38,670 nt of DNA from Hydrogenophaga sp. Root209 (lineage in GTDB: Bacteria; Pseudomonadota; Gammaproteobacteria; Burkholderiales; Burkholderiaceae_C). The translations under genes were made by a program, and so were the position numbers. The notes under the pieces were generated by a model that was not told the origin of the DNA, did not search any database, and worked only from the letters and a program-made list of their open reading frames with translations. The first letter of the stretch is position 1; each line of letters starts with the position of its first letter. Location of the stretch: NCBI RefSeq assembly GCF_001428625.1, contig NZ_LMIE01000006.1, positions 1 to 38,670 of the forward strand, given 5' to 3'. Positions 7,835 to 16,916 of this stretch are shown here, piece by piece.

Positions 7835-9002
7835 CCCTCATGAATGGGTGCTCTGGCTCTTCGAGAATCTCGAAGGGGTAGAGCACGCAGGTGCACACTG
7901 GGAGGGGCGGCTGCCGGCAGACGTCGACTTCAAATCCACGGTTGACTCCATCCCCGAAACCGTTCGAGGCCTGGCCGACATTCACATCCGCAAAGTCGAG
8001 TTTCATCCAGAGGCTGGTGATGTCTATGCGGACATGGACGCTCTCGTTAAAGGCTCAAGACTGCGCAAGGTTCCGCTCGCGTTCACGGTGCGCCAACTCG
8101 GTTACGAGCATGGTCAGACATCGCCTCCTCATTCAGTGCGCAACTACTTGGACGCGGTGAAGCTGTGGCAGTTGCTTCACTCCTTTTCCGACTACGAGGT
8201 CGGTCAGTCGGCAGGATTTATCAAGAGCTACGACGCGAAGGTGGAGTTGCGGCCTGACTACCAGGCCTGCGACCTCGTCACGCTCCCTGGTCTGTCTGAG
8301 TTCGGCGAGGTGTACTTTGTGGCGGCCCACCACCGGGAAGAGAAGCGCAACATCGTCCGCTCGGCACTCCTGGAGACCTGCAAAGGTCAAAAGGTCGTTC
8401 GCTTGGCCGAGCTTCTTCCTAGGTTTGGCGACCTGGTTGACCGAGTCAAGGCCTCCTACACCCTCTACACGGCTGACTTCTCGTTTGAGAAGCTGCGCTC
8501 GGAAGTCGATGCCAAGAACGTCGATGACATGCTGCGCCTGAACAAGACGCTGGCAGATATACAGAACCAACTTCTTGCCTTGCCTGCCGCGTTGTTGATT
8601 GCCGGAGCGAGTGTGAGGCCTGACTCCCTGGCATCGAACGTCACCATTTGGCTCGGTGTCTCTGTCTTCGCATGGGTGATGGGCAAGCTGGTGGCGAACC
8701 AGCGACATTCTGTTTCGGCCATTGAGCAGGAGGCACAACTGCGTATCGCCAAGGTGGCCGTTCAGCCTGAAGACATATCAAAACTAGTGCTTCCCTTGTT
8801 CAAGGGCCTCGAGGACCGCGTCACTCGACAGCAAAAGACACTGAGGAGAATCGGTTGGTCTGTTTGGCTCGTCTGGTTTGCAGCCACCGCTGTGGTGATA
8901 CATGCGCAGTGGCCACAGTTCTTCCCGATGTGTGTGGCATGGCTGGCTGACTTGGTGCGAGATGGGCGCGCGTTCCCGGCTCCCGAACTTTCCACGACCT
9001 GA
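7815..9002 (+). CDS. Unknown protein with three C-terminal membrane segments, partner of the NdpA-like protein
   Basis: A 395-residue protein I do not recognise. Residues 1-240 look soluble and mixed alpha/beta. Hydrophobic stretches follow at about 252-267 (LLALPAALLIAGASV), 273-293 (ASNVTIWLGVSVFAWVMG) and 347-363 (IGWSVWLVWFAATAVVI), with a charged helical segment between the second and third. The ATG lies 20 nt before the stop of the NdpA-like gene, indicating coupled translation. A soluble N-terminal domain plus a small bundle of C-terminal membrane helices is a common layout for membrane-damaging effectors of abortive-infection systems, but that role is inferred only from architecture and location. 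Confidence 0.65.
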   Translation: MPQLPTSPHEWVLWLFENLEGVEHAGAHWEGRLPADVDFKSTVDSIPETVRGLADIHIRKVEFHPEAGDVYADMDALVKGSRLRKVPLAFTVRQLGYEHGQTSPPHSVRNYLDAVKLWQLLHSFSDYEVGQSAGFIKSYDAKVELRPDYQACDLVTLPGLSEFGEVYFVAAHHREEKRNIVRSALLETCKGQKVVRLAELLPRFGDLVDRVKASYTLYTADFSFEKLRSEVDAKNVDDMLRLNKTLADIQNQLLALPAALLIAGASVRPDSLASNVTIWLGVSVFAWVMGKLVANQRHSVSAIEQEAQLRIAKVAVQPEDISKLVLPLFKGLEDRVTRQQKTLRRIGWSVWLVWFAATAVVIHAQWPQFFPMCVAWLADLVRDGRAFPAPELSTT

Positions 9003-9350
9003 GGTCTTAGCGACGTACGATACCCTGCGCAAACGAGACCGATGACAGGTTAGCTGAAGAAGCGAGGTGTCGGTGTGATGCGCCCATCGAACTACTCGAG
9101 TTACCCGCTTCCATGCGAGAAGCCTCCGTCGCAGCGCTCTACAAAGAGATCGGTGCAACGCTCATCGGTCCTATGAAGCCCACCGAGTTCTCAAAATTCG
9201 TCGCGTCTACCCCTCCCGTGTGTGACCGCTTTTGACAGCGGACTCTGGACGAATAGGCCTGAACGACCGCGATCGCTGCGAAGCCGAAGGCTAGTTCTCC
9301 CGGACCAGTCCAAGACTGTCGACCTACCGCCCTAGGATCTGTGCGTATTG
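9003..9350. other. Non-coding stretch, convergent gene ends
   Basis: About 350 bases between the membrane-protein gene (plus) and the kinase gene (minus), which converge here. I see no gene, no clear terminator with a T run, and no recognisable mobile-element end. Short open frames on both strands have no ribosome site and no recognised motif. Confidence 0.45.
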
Positions 9351-9914
9351 TCATGTGAACTGGGGGGCAATCGCCGCAACAACATCGGCCAGCACTTTCG
9401 CGCTGTCATTCGCGTTGGTATCAATGACTCGGTCGGCGAGGCTAACCAACGACCTGGACTGCATCTCGTTGTCGTGGTCGACAGCCTTCTCATAGCAGCC
9501 ATCGTAAAACGCACCTTGTTGCTTCGCCCGGGCTTCATAGCGCTCCTTTAGGACTTGCTCAGGAGCCACGAGGTGCACATGAAGCACATTAATCCCAAAC
9601 GCATCTCGAAAGTGCTCCACCTGTCTGCGCTTTCGAACAGCGTCGACGAGCCAGCGCTTTTGCTCAGGCGCAGCGGCTAGTAGGGGCTTCGCCACCTCAT
9701 CAAGAAGCCACCGGTAGTCGGTTTCCCGGTCAAGTCGGTCGCCAAGCTCCTGTAAATCGAAGCGTCCGTCCCCACCCGCTTCTTGCTCCGCTTTCGAGCG
9801 CAGGAAATTGCTCGAACGAACAATCTGGAAGCCGTGTCGCTGCACCAACAGGTCGCGCAGGGTGGTTTTCCCCACGGCAAGGGGACCACTAAGAAGTAGG
9901 AAGGTCTGGGACAT
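9351..9914 (-). CDS. Standalone P-loop nucleotide-kinase-like protein
   Basis: A 187-residue P-loop protein with Walker A GPLAVGKTT at 10-18 and the general layout of (deoxy)nucleoside-monophosphate kinases: RSSNFLR, an acidic LGDRLDRETDYRWL segment, WLVDAVRKRRQVEHFRD, then VLHVHLVAPEQVLKERYEAR, a lid-like RxxxR region, and a final VIDTNA. The same landmarks occur in the N-terminal domain of the kinase-synthetase fusion encoded 900 bases upstream, so the two are paralogues. I start it at the ATG at 9914 (MSQTFLLL), preceded by GGAG at 9 nt; an in-frame extension to 9956 lacks support. It is the last gene of the minus-strand cluster but is separated from it by 254 bases. The phosphorylated nucleotide is unknown. 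Confidence 0.7.
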   Translation of the reverse strand: MSQTFLLLSGPLAVGKTTLRDLLVQRHGFQIVRSSNFLRSKAEQEAGGDGRFDLQELGDRLDRETDYRWLLDEVAKPLLAAAPEQKRWLVDAVRKRRQVEHFRDAFGINVLHVHLVAPEQVLKERYEARAKQQGAFYDGCYEKAVDHDNEMQSRSLVSLADRVIDTNANDSAKVLADVVAAIAPQFT

Positions 9915-10059
9915 GCGTTTTAGCTCCAGATATGTTATTGCTATACCAGGGGTCAAAGCTTGCTTGGGAGAACCGAACGGGACAGCGCACAGATCCCATT
10001 GATGACATCAAAAAGTACCTACGACAAGCGTGCAATGCCGCGATGACGCCTGGGCACCG

Positions 10060-10167
10060 ATGGCTCAACTTGTTCTGGTCTACTTCGCTGATCGCATAGT
10101 GGCACTTTCAAAGAACCATGAGGCATTGCGAGCGCAGCTGAAGCAGAGAACCGCAGGCGCTGGCTGA
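10060..10167 (+). CDS. Small 35-residue open frame of uncertain reality
   Basis: The stretch between the kinase gene and the DUF7002 gene contains a short plus-strand frame starting ATG at 10060 and ending TGA at 10167 (MAQLVLVYFADRIVAL onward, then a charged helix). Its composition looks protein-like, but there is no clear ribosome site and it runs against the surrounding operon. It may be the tail of a decayed gene, since an adjacent frame just upstream also looks coding-like before a stop. Confidence 0.2.
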   Translation: MAQLVLVYFADRIVALSKNHEALRAQLKQRTAGAG

Positions 10168-10168
10168 T

Positions 10169-10819
10169 TTAAAGAGGCAGATTCGAAAGAACCTGCTCTC
10201 CTTTTATCCGTCTGACCTTGATCACGAACTTCTGGATATCAGGGACGGCGTAGTTGACCACCACTTCGACCACATTCTTCACCGGTGCACCGCGTGTATT
10301 CACGGGATACGCCTCAATCGAGGTGAAGTCGGCCAGGCCCCTCTCGTGCCAGTAAGGCAAGGTGTTGCCTGAGTTCATGCGGCAAAGGGAAATCTGGTCC
10401 TTGTAGCTTCCAACCAGAGCGGCGGTGTCAATCGTCAGCACGTCGTGCTCTAACGCGCGATACATGCGGGCACCGAGCAAGCGCATCAGACGCTCCTCCT
10501 CTGCCCACATGAAGACCTTGCCGTTCAAGAACTTGTACCACTGCTCTGGCGTGGTGCCCCCAACCAACGCCTTGGCAATCCGCTCGCGCGGCATCGGCTT
10601 CTGGTCACGGAGTACGATTTGTGCGCCGGCGGGACCAATGGCCACCTTCTCCGGACGATGAGTAGCCTCCAGGTCGATGCGCTGTCGCCCATTGATTTTG
10701 AAATGGTCGAGCGCTGCGGAGGTACTGAGAAGCCCGCGCTCCTTGATGGACTGCCAAGTGCCCACTTCTGCCATGTGATGCAGCGTGGGATAGCGCTGCA
10801 CGAATCTGTCGATATCCAT
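10169..10819 (-). CDS. DUF7002 family protein, possible DarT-like fold
   Basis: A 216-residue protein with the hallmarks I associate with DUF7002: an MDIDRFVQRYPTLHHMAEVG start, WQSIKERGLLST, HRPEKVAI, LRDQKPMPR, WYKFLNGKVFMWAEEERLMRLL and HDVLTIDT, ending RGLADFTSIEAYP. The order His-x-x-x...I-x-x-x-GLLS then V-F-x-W-x-x-x-x-R-L resembles DarT-type ADP-ribosyltransferases (TH..NL..IL..GLLS, then a VPFYF-type strand), so an NAD- or nucleotide-using transferase is conceivable; this is inference, and key NAD-binding residues are not proven. It follows the kinase-synthetase gene by 16 nt in the same operon. The upstream macro-domain protein, able in principle to remove ADP-ribose, fits a toxin and reversal pairing. 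Confidence 0.65.
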   Translation of the reverse strand: MDIDRFVQRYPTLHHMAEVGTWQSIKERGLLSTSAALDHFKINGRQRIDLEATHRPEKVAIGPAGAQIVLRDQKPMPRERIAKALVGGTTPEQWYKFLNGKVFMWAEEERLMRLLGARMYRALEHDVLTIDTAALVGSYKDQISLCRMNSGNTLPYWHERGLADFTSIEAYPVNTRGAPVKNVVEVVVNYAVPDIQKFVIKVRRIKGEQVLSNLPL

Positions 10820-10835
10820 CTATTACTCCCCAAAA

Positions 10836-12440
10836 TTACCACTGCCGGCGGTCAATGATGTTGCGCTGTGCAAAGGCGGTTGACACCATCGACACCGGCA
10901 GCCCACTGACTTTTTCTAGCTCAATGATGAAGCGCTGAGCCTCCTCATTGAGCTGCTCGTATCTGTACGATTTTTGATTCTCGACGCCCAAGTAGTCCGC
11001 AAACGTCAGCGCCAAGTCGGTCGGTCCGTTCAAAAGAAGCGCGCGGCGCAGAAGATGCCAATCAAACTCGGCAATGCGGCGCGGCCTGTGAGACACCGAG
11101 CCGACTTCGGTCTTGTTAATTTCCTCCAAGGGGACACCAGAGCGTTTGGCAATCTCCTTGAACTCGAGCTCCTTACCCATGTAGCCCGATGTGTTGCCGG
11201 TGATGGAGTTGCCTACCCGAATCGGATAGGTTCTGCACACCATGACCACGCGGCGCACATGGCGCTGGGAAAGGCCCGCTTCAGCCAGGCATGCAGCCAC
11301 TGTCGTCAGGCGAGAGGTGACGTGCGGATAGAACCCATGGTGCAGACTGAGCAGCGTTCCTTGAGTCCCCTCAAGCATCAACTTCTTGCCAGAGCTCAGG
11401 CAGTCGGCAAAGTAGTCGACCGTGTCGTGGACGAAGTGCTTGAGTCGAGGCTCGTCCTTCGCAAGGCGAACACTATCGTTGGGGTCCCTCAGAATCTTGC
11501 GCGCCGTCGCTCTGCCAATGCCCTGTGCCGTTGAGCCAATGGCCCCCTTGAGCACCTCGTCCTCCCAGCGCTTATCTGCATCATCAATCAGCAGCGCCTG
11601 CGGGTCGATGATTAGGTTGTCAGGGGTAATCTGAAGCTCGCCAATCTCTTTGCGCAGCGTATCCAGCCCGATGACGGCGCCTGCCCCAAGTACCAACTTG
11701 GCATTGCGGTTACCGAGGAAGCCCGAGGGTAGTTGCCTGAACGTATATGCCTCGTCATTGTGCCTATAGACCTTGTGGCCCGCATTGGGACCTCCCACAC
11801 GCACCAGAACGTCATACTCACCAGCGAGGTAGTGCGCTATGTTGCCTTTGCCTTCACTGCCGTACTGGCCGCCAATGAGCACATCAACACAAGCGCTCGC
11901 TGTCAACGGATTGGGCGCTAGGCGCGCCCTCACTCTTTCGAAAACGTCTTGCGGGCGGCAGCGTTCCGTGTCGATGACCACATCAGCATCCCGAACAAAG
12001 TCCTCTTCCGTCTTCGCGTCCCAGCGCCTCATGCGCGTCTCGAAGGCCACTTGTGATGGCGTTTTCGCTGCTTTGTAGCGCGTGCGTAGCACTGCTTGCG
12101 GAGCTGTCAGATGCACGTGCAGCACTCGAGGCCCCAGGTCGCGGACGCCTCGAATTTGCTGGGGAGATTCAACGCCCTCAATCAGAAAGGGTTTTGTTTG
12201 GTCCAGCGGACCCAGGACCATTCGGCGTGCAATGGCTTCCTTAAGCCACCTGCCTTCCGTGTCCGTTTCAAGGCGCGCCTCCTGCCGGGAATTCGGCACG
12301 ACTCTCAATTCATGAAGTCGCTCAGCCAACAGTTCAGATTTGGTGAGGACGGGAATGCCGAAGCGAGACTCAATCTCCTTTGCGAGAGTGGTCTTTCCTG
12401 AACAGACTTTGCCGCTTATGACGATTACGCCTAGCTTCAC
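10836..12440 (-). CDS. P-loop nucleotide kinase fused to PurZ/PurA-like adenylosuccinate synthetase
   Basis: A 534-residue two-domain protein. Residues 1-175 form a P-loop kinase (Walker A GKVCSGKTT, 10-18; VLHVHLTAPQAVLRTRY, 107-122). Residues 185-534 form an adenylosuccinate-synthetase domain of the short (about 350-residue) kind: GGQYGSEGKGN at 190-200, GGPNAGHKV at 216-224, GSTAQGIGRA at 302-311, EGTQGTLLSLHHG at 357-369, SHRPRRIAEFD at 450-460. PurA enzymes have GDEGKGK there, with the Asp as catalytic base; here it is Ser195, while the His equivalent to the second catalytic residue (His222) is kept. The same Asp-to-Ser change is, to my knowledge, characteristic of phage PurZ, which joins Asp to dGMP on the way to 2-aminoadenine. 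The fused kinase could make the product a higher phosphate. It lies 21 nt after the protease-macro gene and 16 nt before DUF7002. Confidence 0.85.
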   Translation of the reverse strand: MKLGVIVISGKVCSGKTTLAKEIESRFGIPVLTKSELLAERLHELRVVPNSRQEARLETDTEGRWLKEAIARRMVLGPLDQTKPFLIEGVESPQQIRGVRDLGPRVLHVHLTAPQAVLRTRYKAAKTPSQVAFETRMRRWDAKTEEDFVRDADVVIDTERCRPQDVFERVRARLAPNPLTASACVDVLIGGQYGSEGKGNIAHYLAGEYDVLVRVGGPNAGHKVYRHNDEAYTFRQLPSGFLGNRNAKLVLGAGAVIGLDTLRKEIGELQITPDNLIIDPQALLIDDADKRWEDEVLKGAIGSTAQGIGRATARKILRDPNDSVRLAKDEPRLKHFVHDTVDYFADCLSSGKKLMLEGTQGTLLSLHHGFYPHVTSRLTTVAACLAEAGLSQRHVRRVVMVCRTYPIRVGNSITGNTSGYMGKELEFKEIAKRSGVPLEEINKTEVGSVSHRPRRIAEFDWHLLRRALLLNGPTDLALTFADYLGVENQKSYRYEQLNEEAQRFIIELEKVSGLPVSMVSTAFAQRNIIDRRQW

Positions 12441-12461
12441 CCACCCTCCACTTTGTGTTTG

Positions 12462-13793
12462 CTATGCCCCAAGTCTTGGAGGCAACCGATACACGGTTGT
12501 TTTTATCCCTTTATCCACCAATTCATCAGAAATCAACTCGCGAATCAGCTGCCAATTGGCTCCACCGTGACCAGTTCCTATGCGAGGCATGTGAACCGTT
12601 GCATTTAGGTCACACGCGTGCTCCTGCACCTTCTTCAAGCATTCGGATAGCGCGGCATAGCGCAACCGTTGCACGGAGGACTGGCCGATGCCGGCCTGAG
12701 CAACCATGTGTGCCACCGAGAGGTCATCGCTGACATCAGCAAAGACGACTTCACCCAGGCGCGGCGTGGAGTGCTCCCGCGCATAGTGGTCGCGGAAGGT
12801 GCTCCAAGTGTCAGGAAACCTGCGACGAAGAGACGAGGCAAAACCAGCCCCACCCCAGGCATGTGAGGTATTGGGCACCACATGCACGAGCAACTTTCTG
12901 CCTCCGCCACGCGGCTGTAACGCATCTCCATCCACTTCGTCGACAGCTCGAGGCGAATACCCTGCGGTCTCAGGTTCAATCAGCAACCCAACCACGCGTG
13001 GCTCTGCCGAACCTGGATAGGGCGCAAGCGCAACGCACTCGACCTGCAATGGATGTTGATTCACCCACTCTTCTTGACGGATGGCGGTGAAACCAATCTC
13101 TGTAGCCTCTTCGAGTACGCTACTTGCAGGCACTCTTTGCCCAACCTTAACCGGGCAGCGCCATCCACTGCTCGAGATGACGTAGTCAACCCGACGGGAC
13201 CCATCGTCGTGCACAGAGGCGCAGAAAGCCGCCATAGGCTGGGCTGACAGCTTCACGAGTCTGATGATGCAAGCCTCGACGGACACGTTAAATTGCTTGC
13301 GGAGATCCATTACCTTCTGAATGGACGGCGTCTCTTTTGCCCAATCTGAGAAGCTGCCAGCAGGCATGAGCAGTTCCGCAGCACCAATGTTGCAGAGCAC
13401 CTCAAGTTGCCAGTTGTCCCCTCGGGCGTAGGTGTCGTGGGTAAGTCGGTTTCTGACCTGTTCGTCGTGGTCTGGAAAGAGTGTGTGGGCAATCTCGTGA
13501 GCGATCGAGAATCGCAAGCGGCCGCGAGGGCGTGTCGGGTTGTACTGCAGCACCGACCCGTATGCCGTCGGAATCAATCGCGCATCGGGAATATCGCCGC
13601 GCGCGTCAATCTTGAGACCTCGCCGCTCTGCGAGGTTCAGTGGATCAAACGGGGGGCCGGTCCATCCCTCGTCCATAGCTGCAAGAGCAACCTCCCTGGC
13701 CGCACGCTCCATCATCTCCACAGGGTCTTGCCCTTGTGCGAATGCTAGAACGGAGGGGTTAGTCCACTTGTACGCTGTTGCCATGATTTCCAT
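12462..13793 (-). CDS. ImmA/IrrE-type metalloprotease fused to a macro domain
   Basis: A 443-residue fusion. The N-terminal part (about 30-190) is a COG2856 zinc peptidase with HEIAH at 99-103 and a third ligand Glu in AAELLMP at 140; such proteases typically cleave repressors or partner proteins. The middle (about 195-295) is unassigned. The C-terminal part (about 299-437) is a macro domain: LLVHVVPN, AWGGAGFASSLRRRFP, LGEVVFADV, then MPRIGTGHGGANWQLI and a closing TTVYRLP. Macro domains bind or hydrolyse ADP-ribose and related nucleotides, and the glycine-rich loops are intact. Start options are ATG 13793 or 13784. It is first in the minus-strand operon with the kinase-synthetase and DUF7002 genes, so it may be the operon's regulator, antitoxin or activating protease. 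Confidence 0.85.
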   Translation of the reverse strand: MEIMATAYKWTNPSVLAFAQGQDPVEMMERAAREVALAAMDEGWTGPPFDPLNLAERRGLKIDARGDIPDARLIPTAYGSVLQYNPTRPRGRLRFSIAHEIAHTLFPDHDEQVRNRLTHDTYARGDNWQLEVLCNIGAAELLMPAGSFSDWAKETPSIQKVMDLRKQFNVSVEACIIRLVKLSAQPMAAFCASVHDDGSRRVDYVISSSGWRCPVKVGQRVPASSVLEEATEIGFTAIRQEEWVNQHPLQVECVALAPYPGSAEPRVVGLLIEPETAGYSPRAVDEVDGDALQPRGGGRKLLVHVVPNTSHAWGGAGFASSLRRRFPDTWSTFRDHYAREHSTPRLGEVVFADVSDDLSVAHMVAQAGIGQSSVQRLRYAALSECLKKVQEHACDLNATVHMPRIGTGHGGANWQLIRELISDELVDKGIKTTVYRLPPRLGA

Positions 13794-14482
13794 CTCTGCC
13801 CAATTGTGTCCTTTTTTTTGCGCGTCTCGTACGCCTGGCGTAGTGTCTTTCTCGCTCGCCCCAAGTACTTCCTAGCGGTGTAATGAGTCAGGACTGTACG
13901 CCTGGAGATCTCGCGGATGGGTGACTGGTCCAGACTGGACTGAATCATTCGAGCACGACGTCTGGAAGGACAGCGGCGCCCATCGTCGGGCATTCGATGG
14001 GCAGCGCGTTGCACGACATCTGTCCCTGCAAGACCAGGTGCCCGACAAGCTTTGGCCTTGGCACAGCCGAGTCGCGGGAGCCTCATGACCGCAGTACTTC
14101 GCACAGCCGCAGTTCGTGCAAGAGCGGATCGCTGTTCCCTACAGCCGCTTTCTGGCAGTCATTGAGTGCGCTTGGCCGCAACCGTCGTCGGCAACCGCTG
14201 CACGACTGGCCCGCAGCAGGTAGCCTCAGACGGGGCATTTAGTCGCCGCCTCGACTCTGCGGCAGGCATTCGGCTCTTCCTTGCTCGATTCATGACGGCG
14301 GATACCGCTTCCAAATGTCAGCGGCCTAGATCCAGGAAATCAGGCAGATAGTGGCTGCAGCGTCCATATTTTTCACAATATGAGAATTCTCGCAGCGAGA
14401 GAAAGTGCAGTGGCGCGGAAGAGAAGGATGAGTGGCTTTCCGCACTCATGCACCGCTTGCACCAGAAATAAAGCACGCCGGC
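13794..14482. other. Non-coding stretch at the edge of the accessory island
   Basis: About 690 bases between the protease-macro gene and the groES promoter. It holds the promoter region of the minus-strand operon, including a T8 run at about 13812-13819 on the plus strand, and no gene I can support. A minus-strand frame ending inside the protease gene contains a segment (SPIREISRRT ... ARKYLGRARK) faintly like an IS21 IstA helix-turn-helix, so a decayed insertion sequence is possible. This seems to be the junction between the accessory island and the core chromosome. Confidence 0.4.
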
Positions 14483-14483
14483 C

Positions 14484-14512
14484 TTGAAATGGGGTGCCGT
14501 CGCCCTTATCAT
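14484..14512 (+). promoter_or_regulatory. groESL promoter
   Basis: TTGAAA at 14484-14489 and TATCAT at 14507-14512 are separated by 17 bases, a near-consensus housekeeping promoter. The overlapping CTTGAAA and CCCTTATC also resemble a heat-shock sigma-32 promoter with a 13-base spacer, so both sigma factors may use it. Confidence 0.6.
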
Positions 14513-14538
14513 TAGCACTCGCTGGGGTTGAGTGCTAA
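14512..14538 (+). promoter_or_regulatory. CIRCE element, HrcA operator
   Basis: A perfect 9-9-9 inverted repeat, TTAGCACTC at 14512-14520 and GAGTGCTAA at 14530-14538, matching the CIRCE consensus exactly. HrcA repressor binds it and releases it on heat shock. It overlaps the -10 region and start point of the groESL promoter, so repression by steric block is expected. Confidence 0.95.
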
Positions 14539-14636
14539 CAAACTTTTCCCCAAGTGATCGGCGACATCCGCCCGGCTCCACGTCGGCACCGCCGACCTGA
14601 GCCCCCTTCCCATCCGTTCCATATCCAGGAGATGCA

Positions 14637-14927
14637 ATGAACCTTCGTCCTCTCGGCGATCGCGTGATCGTCAAGCGCATTGACAGCGAAACCAAAACCG
14701 CTTCCGGCATCGTCATCCCCGACGCAGCCGCAGAGAAGCCTGACCAGGGCGAGATCCTGGCGGTCGGTCCTGGCAAGAAAAACGACAAAGGCGAACTCGC
14801 CGCCATGAACGTCAAGGTCGGTGACCGCGTTCTGTTCGGCAAGTACAGCGGCCAGACCGTCAAGGTCGACGGCAACGAATTGCTGGTGATGAAAGAAGAC
14901 GACCTGTTTGCGGTTGTTGAGAAGTAA
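14637..14927 (+). CDS. groES: Co-chaperonin GroES
   Basis: A 96-residue GroES of standard length that forms the heptameric lid of the GroEL folding chamber in the cytoplasm. The start [14 protein letters not shown], the mobile loop [15 protein letters not shown] and the closing [17 protein letters not shown] are typical. CAGGAG lies just upstream of the ATG. It is the first gene of the groESL operon, 45 bases before groEL and under CIRCE control. Confidence 0.98.
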   Translation: MNLRPLGDRVIVKRIDSETKTASGIVIPDAAAEKPDQGEILAVGPGKKNDKGELAAMNVKVGDRVLFGKYSGQTVKVDGNELLVMKEDDLFAVVEK

Positions 14928-14951
14928 TTCTTCTCTTTTCATTTCTTTTAA

Positions 14952-16616
<1,665 letters not shown>

Positions 16617-16628
16617 GCTCTCCTTGCC

Positions 16629-16708
16629 TGAGGGCCGATCGCCGCGTTGCATGGGCTTGCCGTAGCGTTGCTACTGTCAGCGCCCATGCGCCTTGCGCTA
16701 GGCCCTCA
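16629..16708 (+). repeat. Nested inverted repeats in the groEL 3' untranslated region
   Basis: Three nested arms follow the groEL stop: TGAGGGCC at 16629-16636 with GGCCCTCA at 16701-16708, GCATGGGC at 16649-16656 with GCCCATGC at 16682-16689, and GTAGC at 16662-16666 with GCTAC at 16670-16674. Together they could fold the transcript into a long interrupted hairpin upstream of the terminator, perhaps protecting the groESL mRNA 3' end. Confidence 0.6.
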
Positions 16709-16750
16709 TGCTGCGTCGTAGGTGCACCCTGGTGTGCTTGCAAACGCCCA

Positions 16751-16784
16751 AAAAAACCCCGCGAGTCGCCTCGCGGGGTTTTTT
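16751..16784 (+). terminator. Rho-independent terminator of groESL, possibly bidirectional
   Basis: An 8-bp GC-rich stem, CCCCGCGA at 16757-16764 with TCGCGGGG at 16771-16778, a 6-base loop, an A run before it and a T run after it. It ends groEL transcription and, read the other way, could also stop transcription arriving from the transaldolase gene. Confidence 0.92.
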
Positions 16785-16810
16785 CTTTTCATGCTGTTCG
16801 CTCACCCAAA

Positions 16811-16893
16811 GCATGGGTGCTCGGGCTGGCCGGACGGCGATTTGCTGACGCGAAGCGGCTGATGAGCCGTCCGGCCAGCCCGGGCGCCCATGC
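16811..16893. repeat. Large inverted repeat, 28-bp arms
   Basis: Arms at 16811-16838 and 16866-16893 pair over 28 positions with only two T-G mismatches (17 perfect inner pairs at 16822-16838 and 16866-16882), around a 27-base centre. There is no T run on either side. It sits just downstream of the transaldolase stop on the minus strand. It could be a mobile palindromic repeat of the REP/MITE kind or an mRNA-stabilising hairpin. Confidence 0.85.
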
Positions 16894-16916
16894 GCTCCGG
16901 GCCAACGAACAAGGAC

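Noticed and set aside
13745-14104. Minus-strand frame with a segment faintly like an IS21 IstA helix-turn-helix (SPIREISRRT ... ARKYLGRARK).
   Set aside because: It overlaps the protease-macro gene start, has no ribosome site and the resemblance covers only about 30 residues, so it is at most a decayed remnant.
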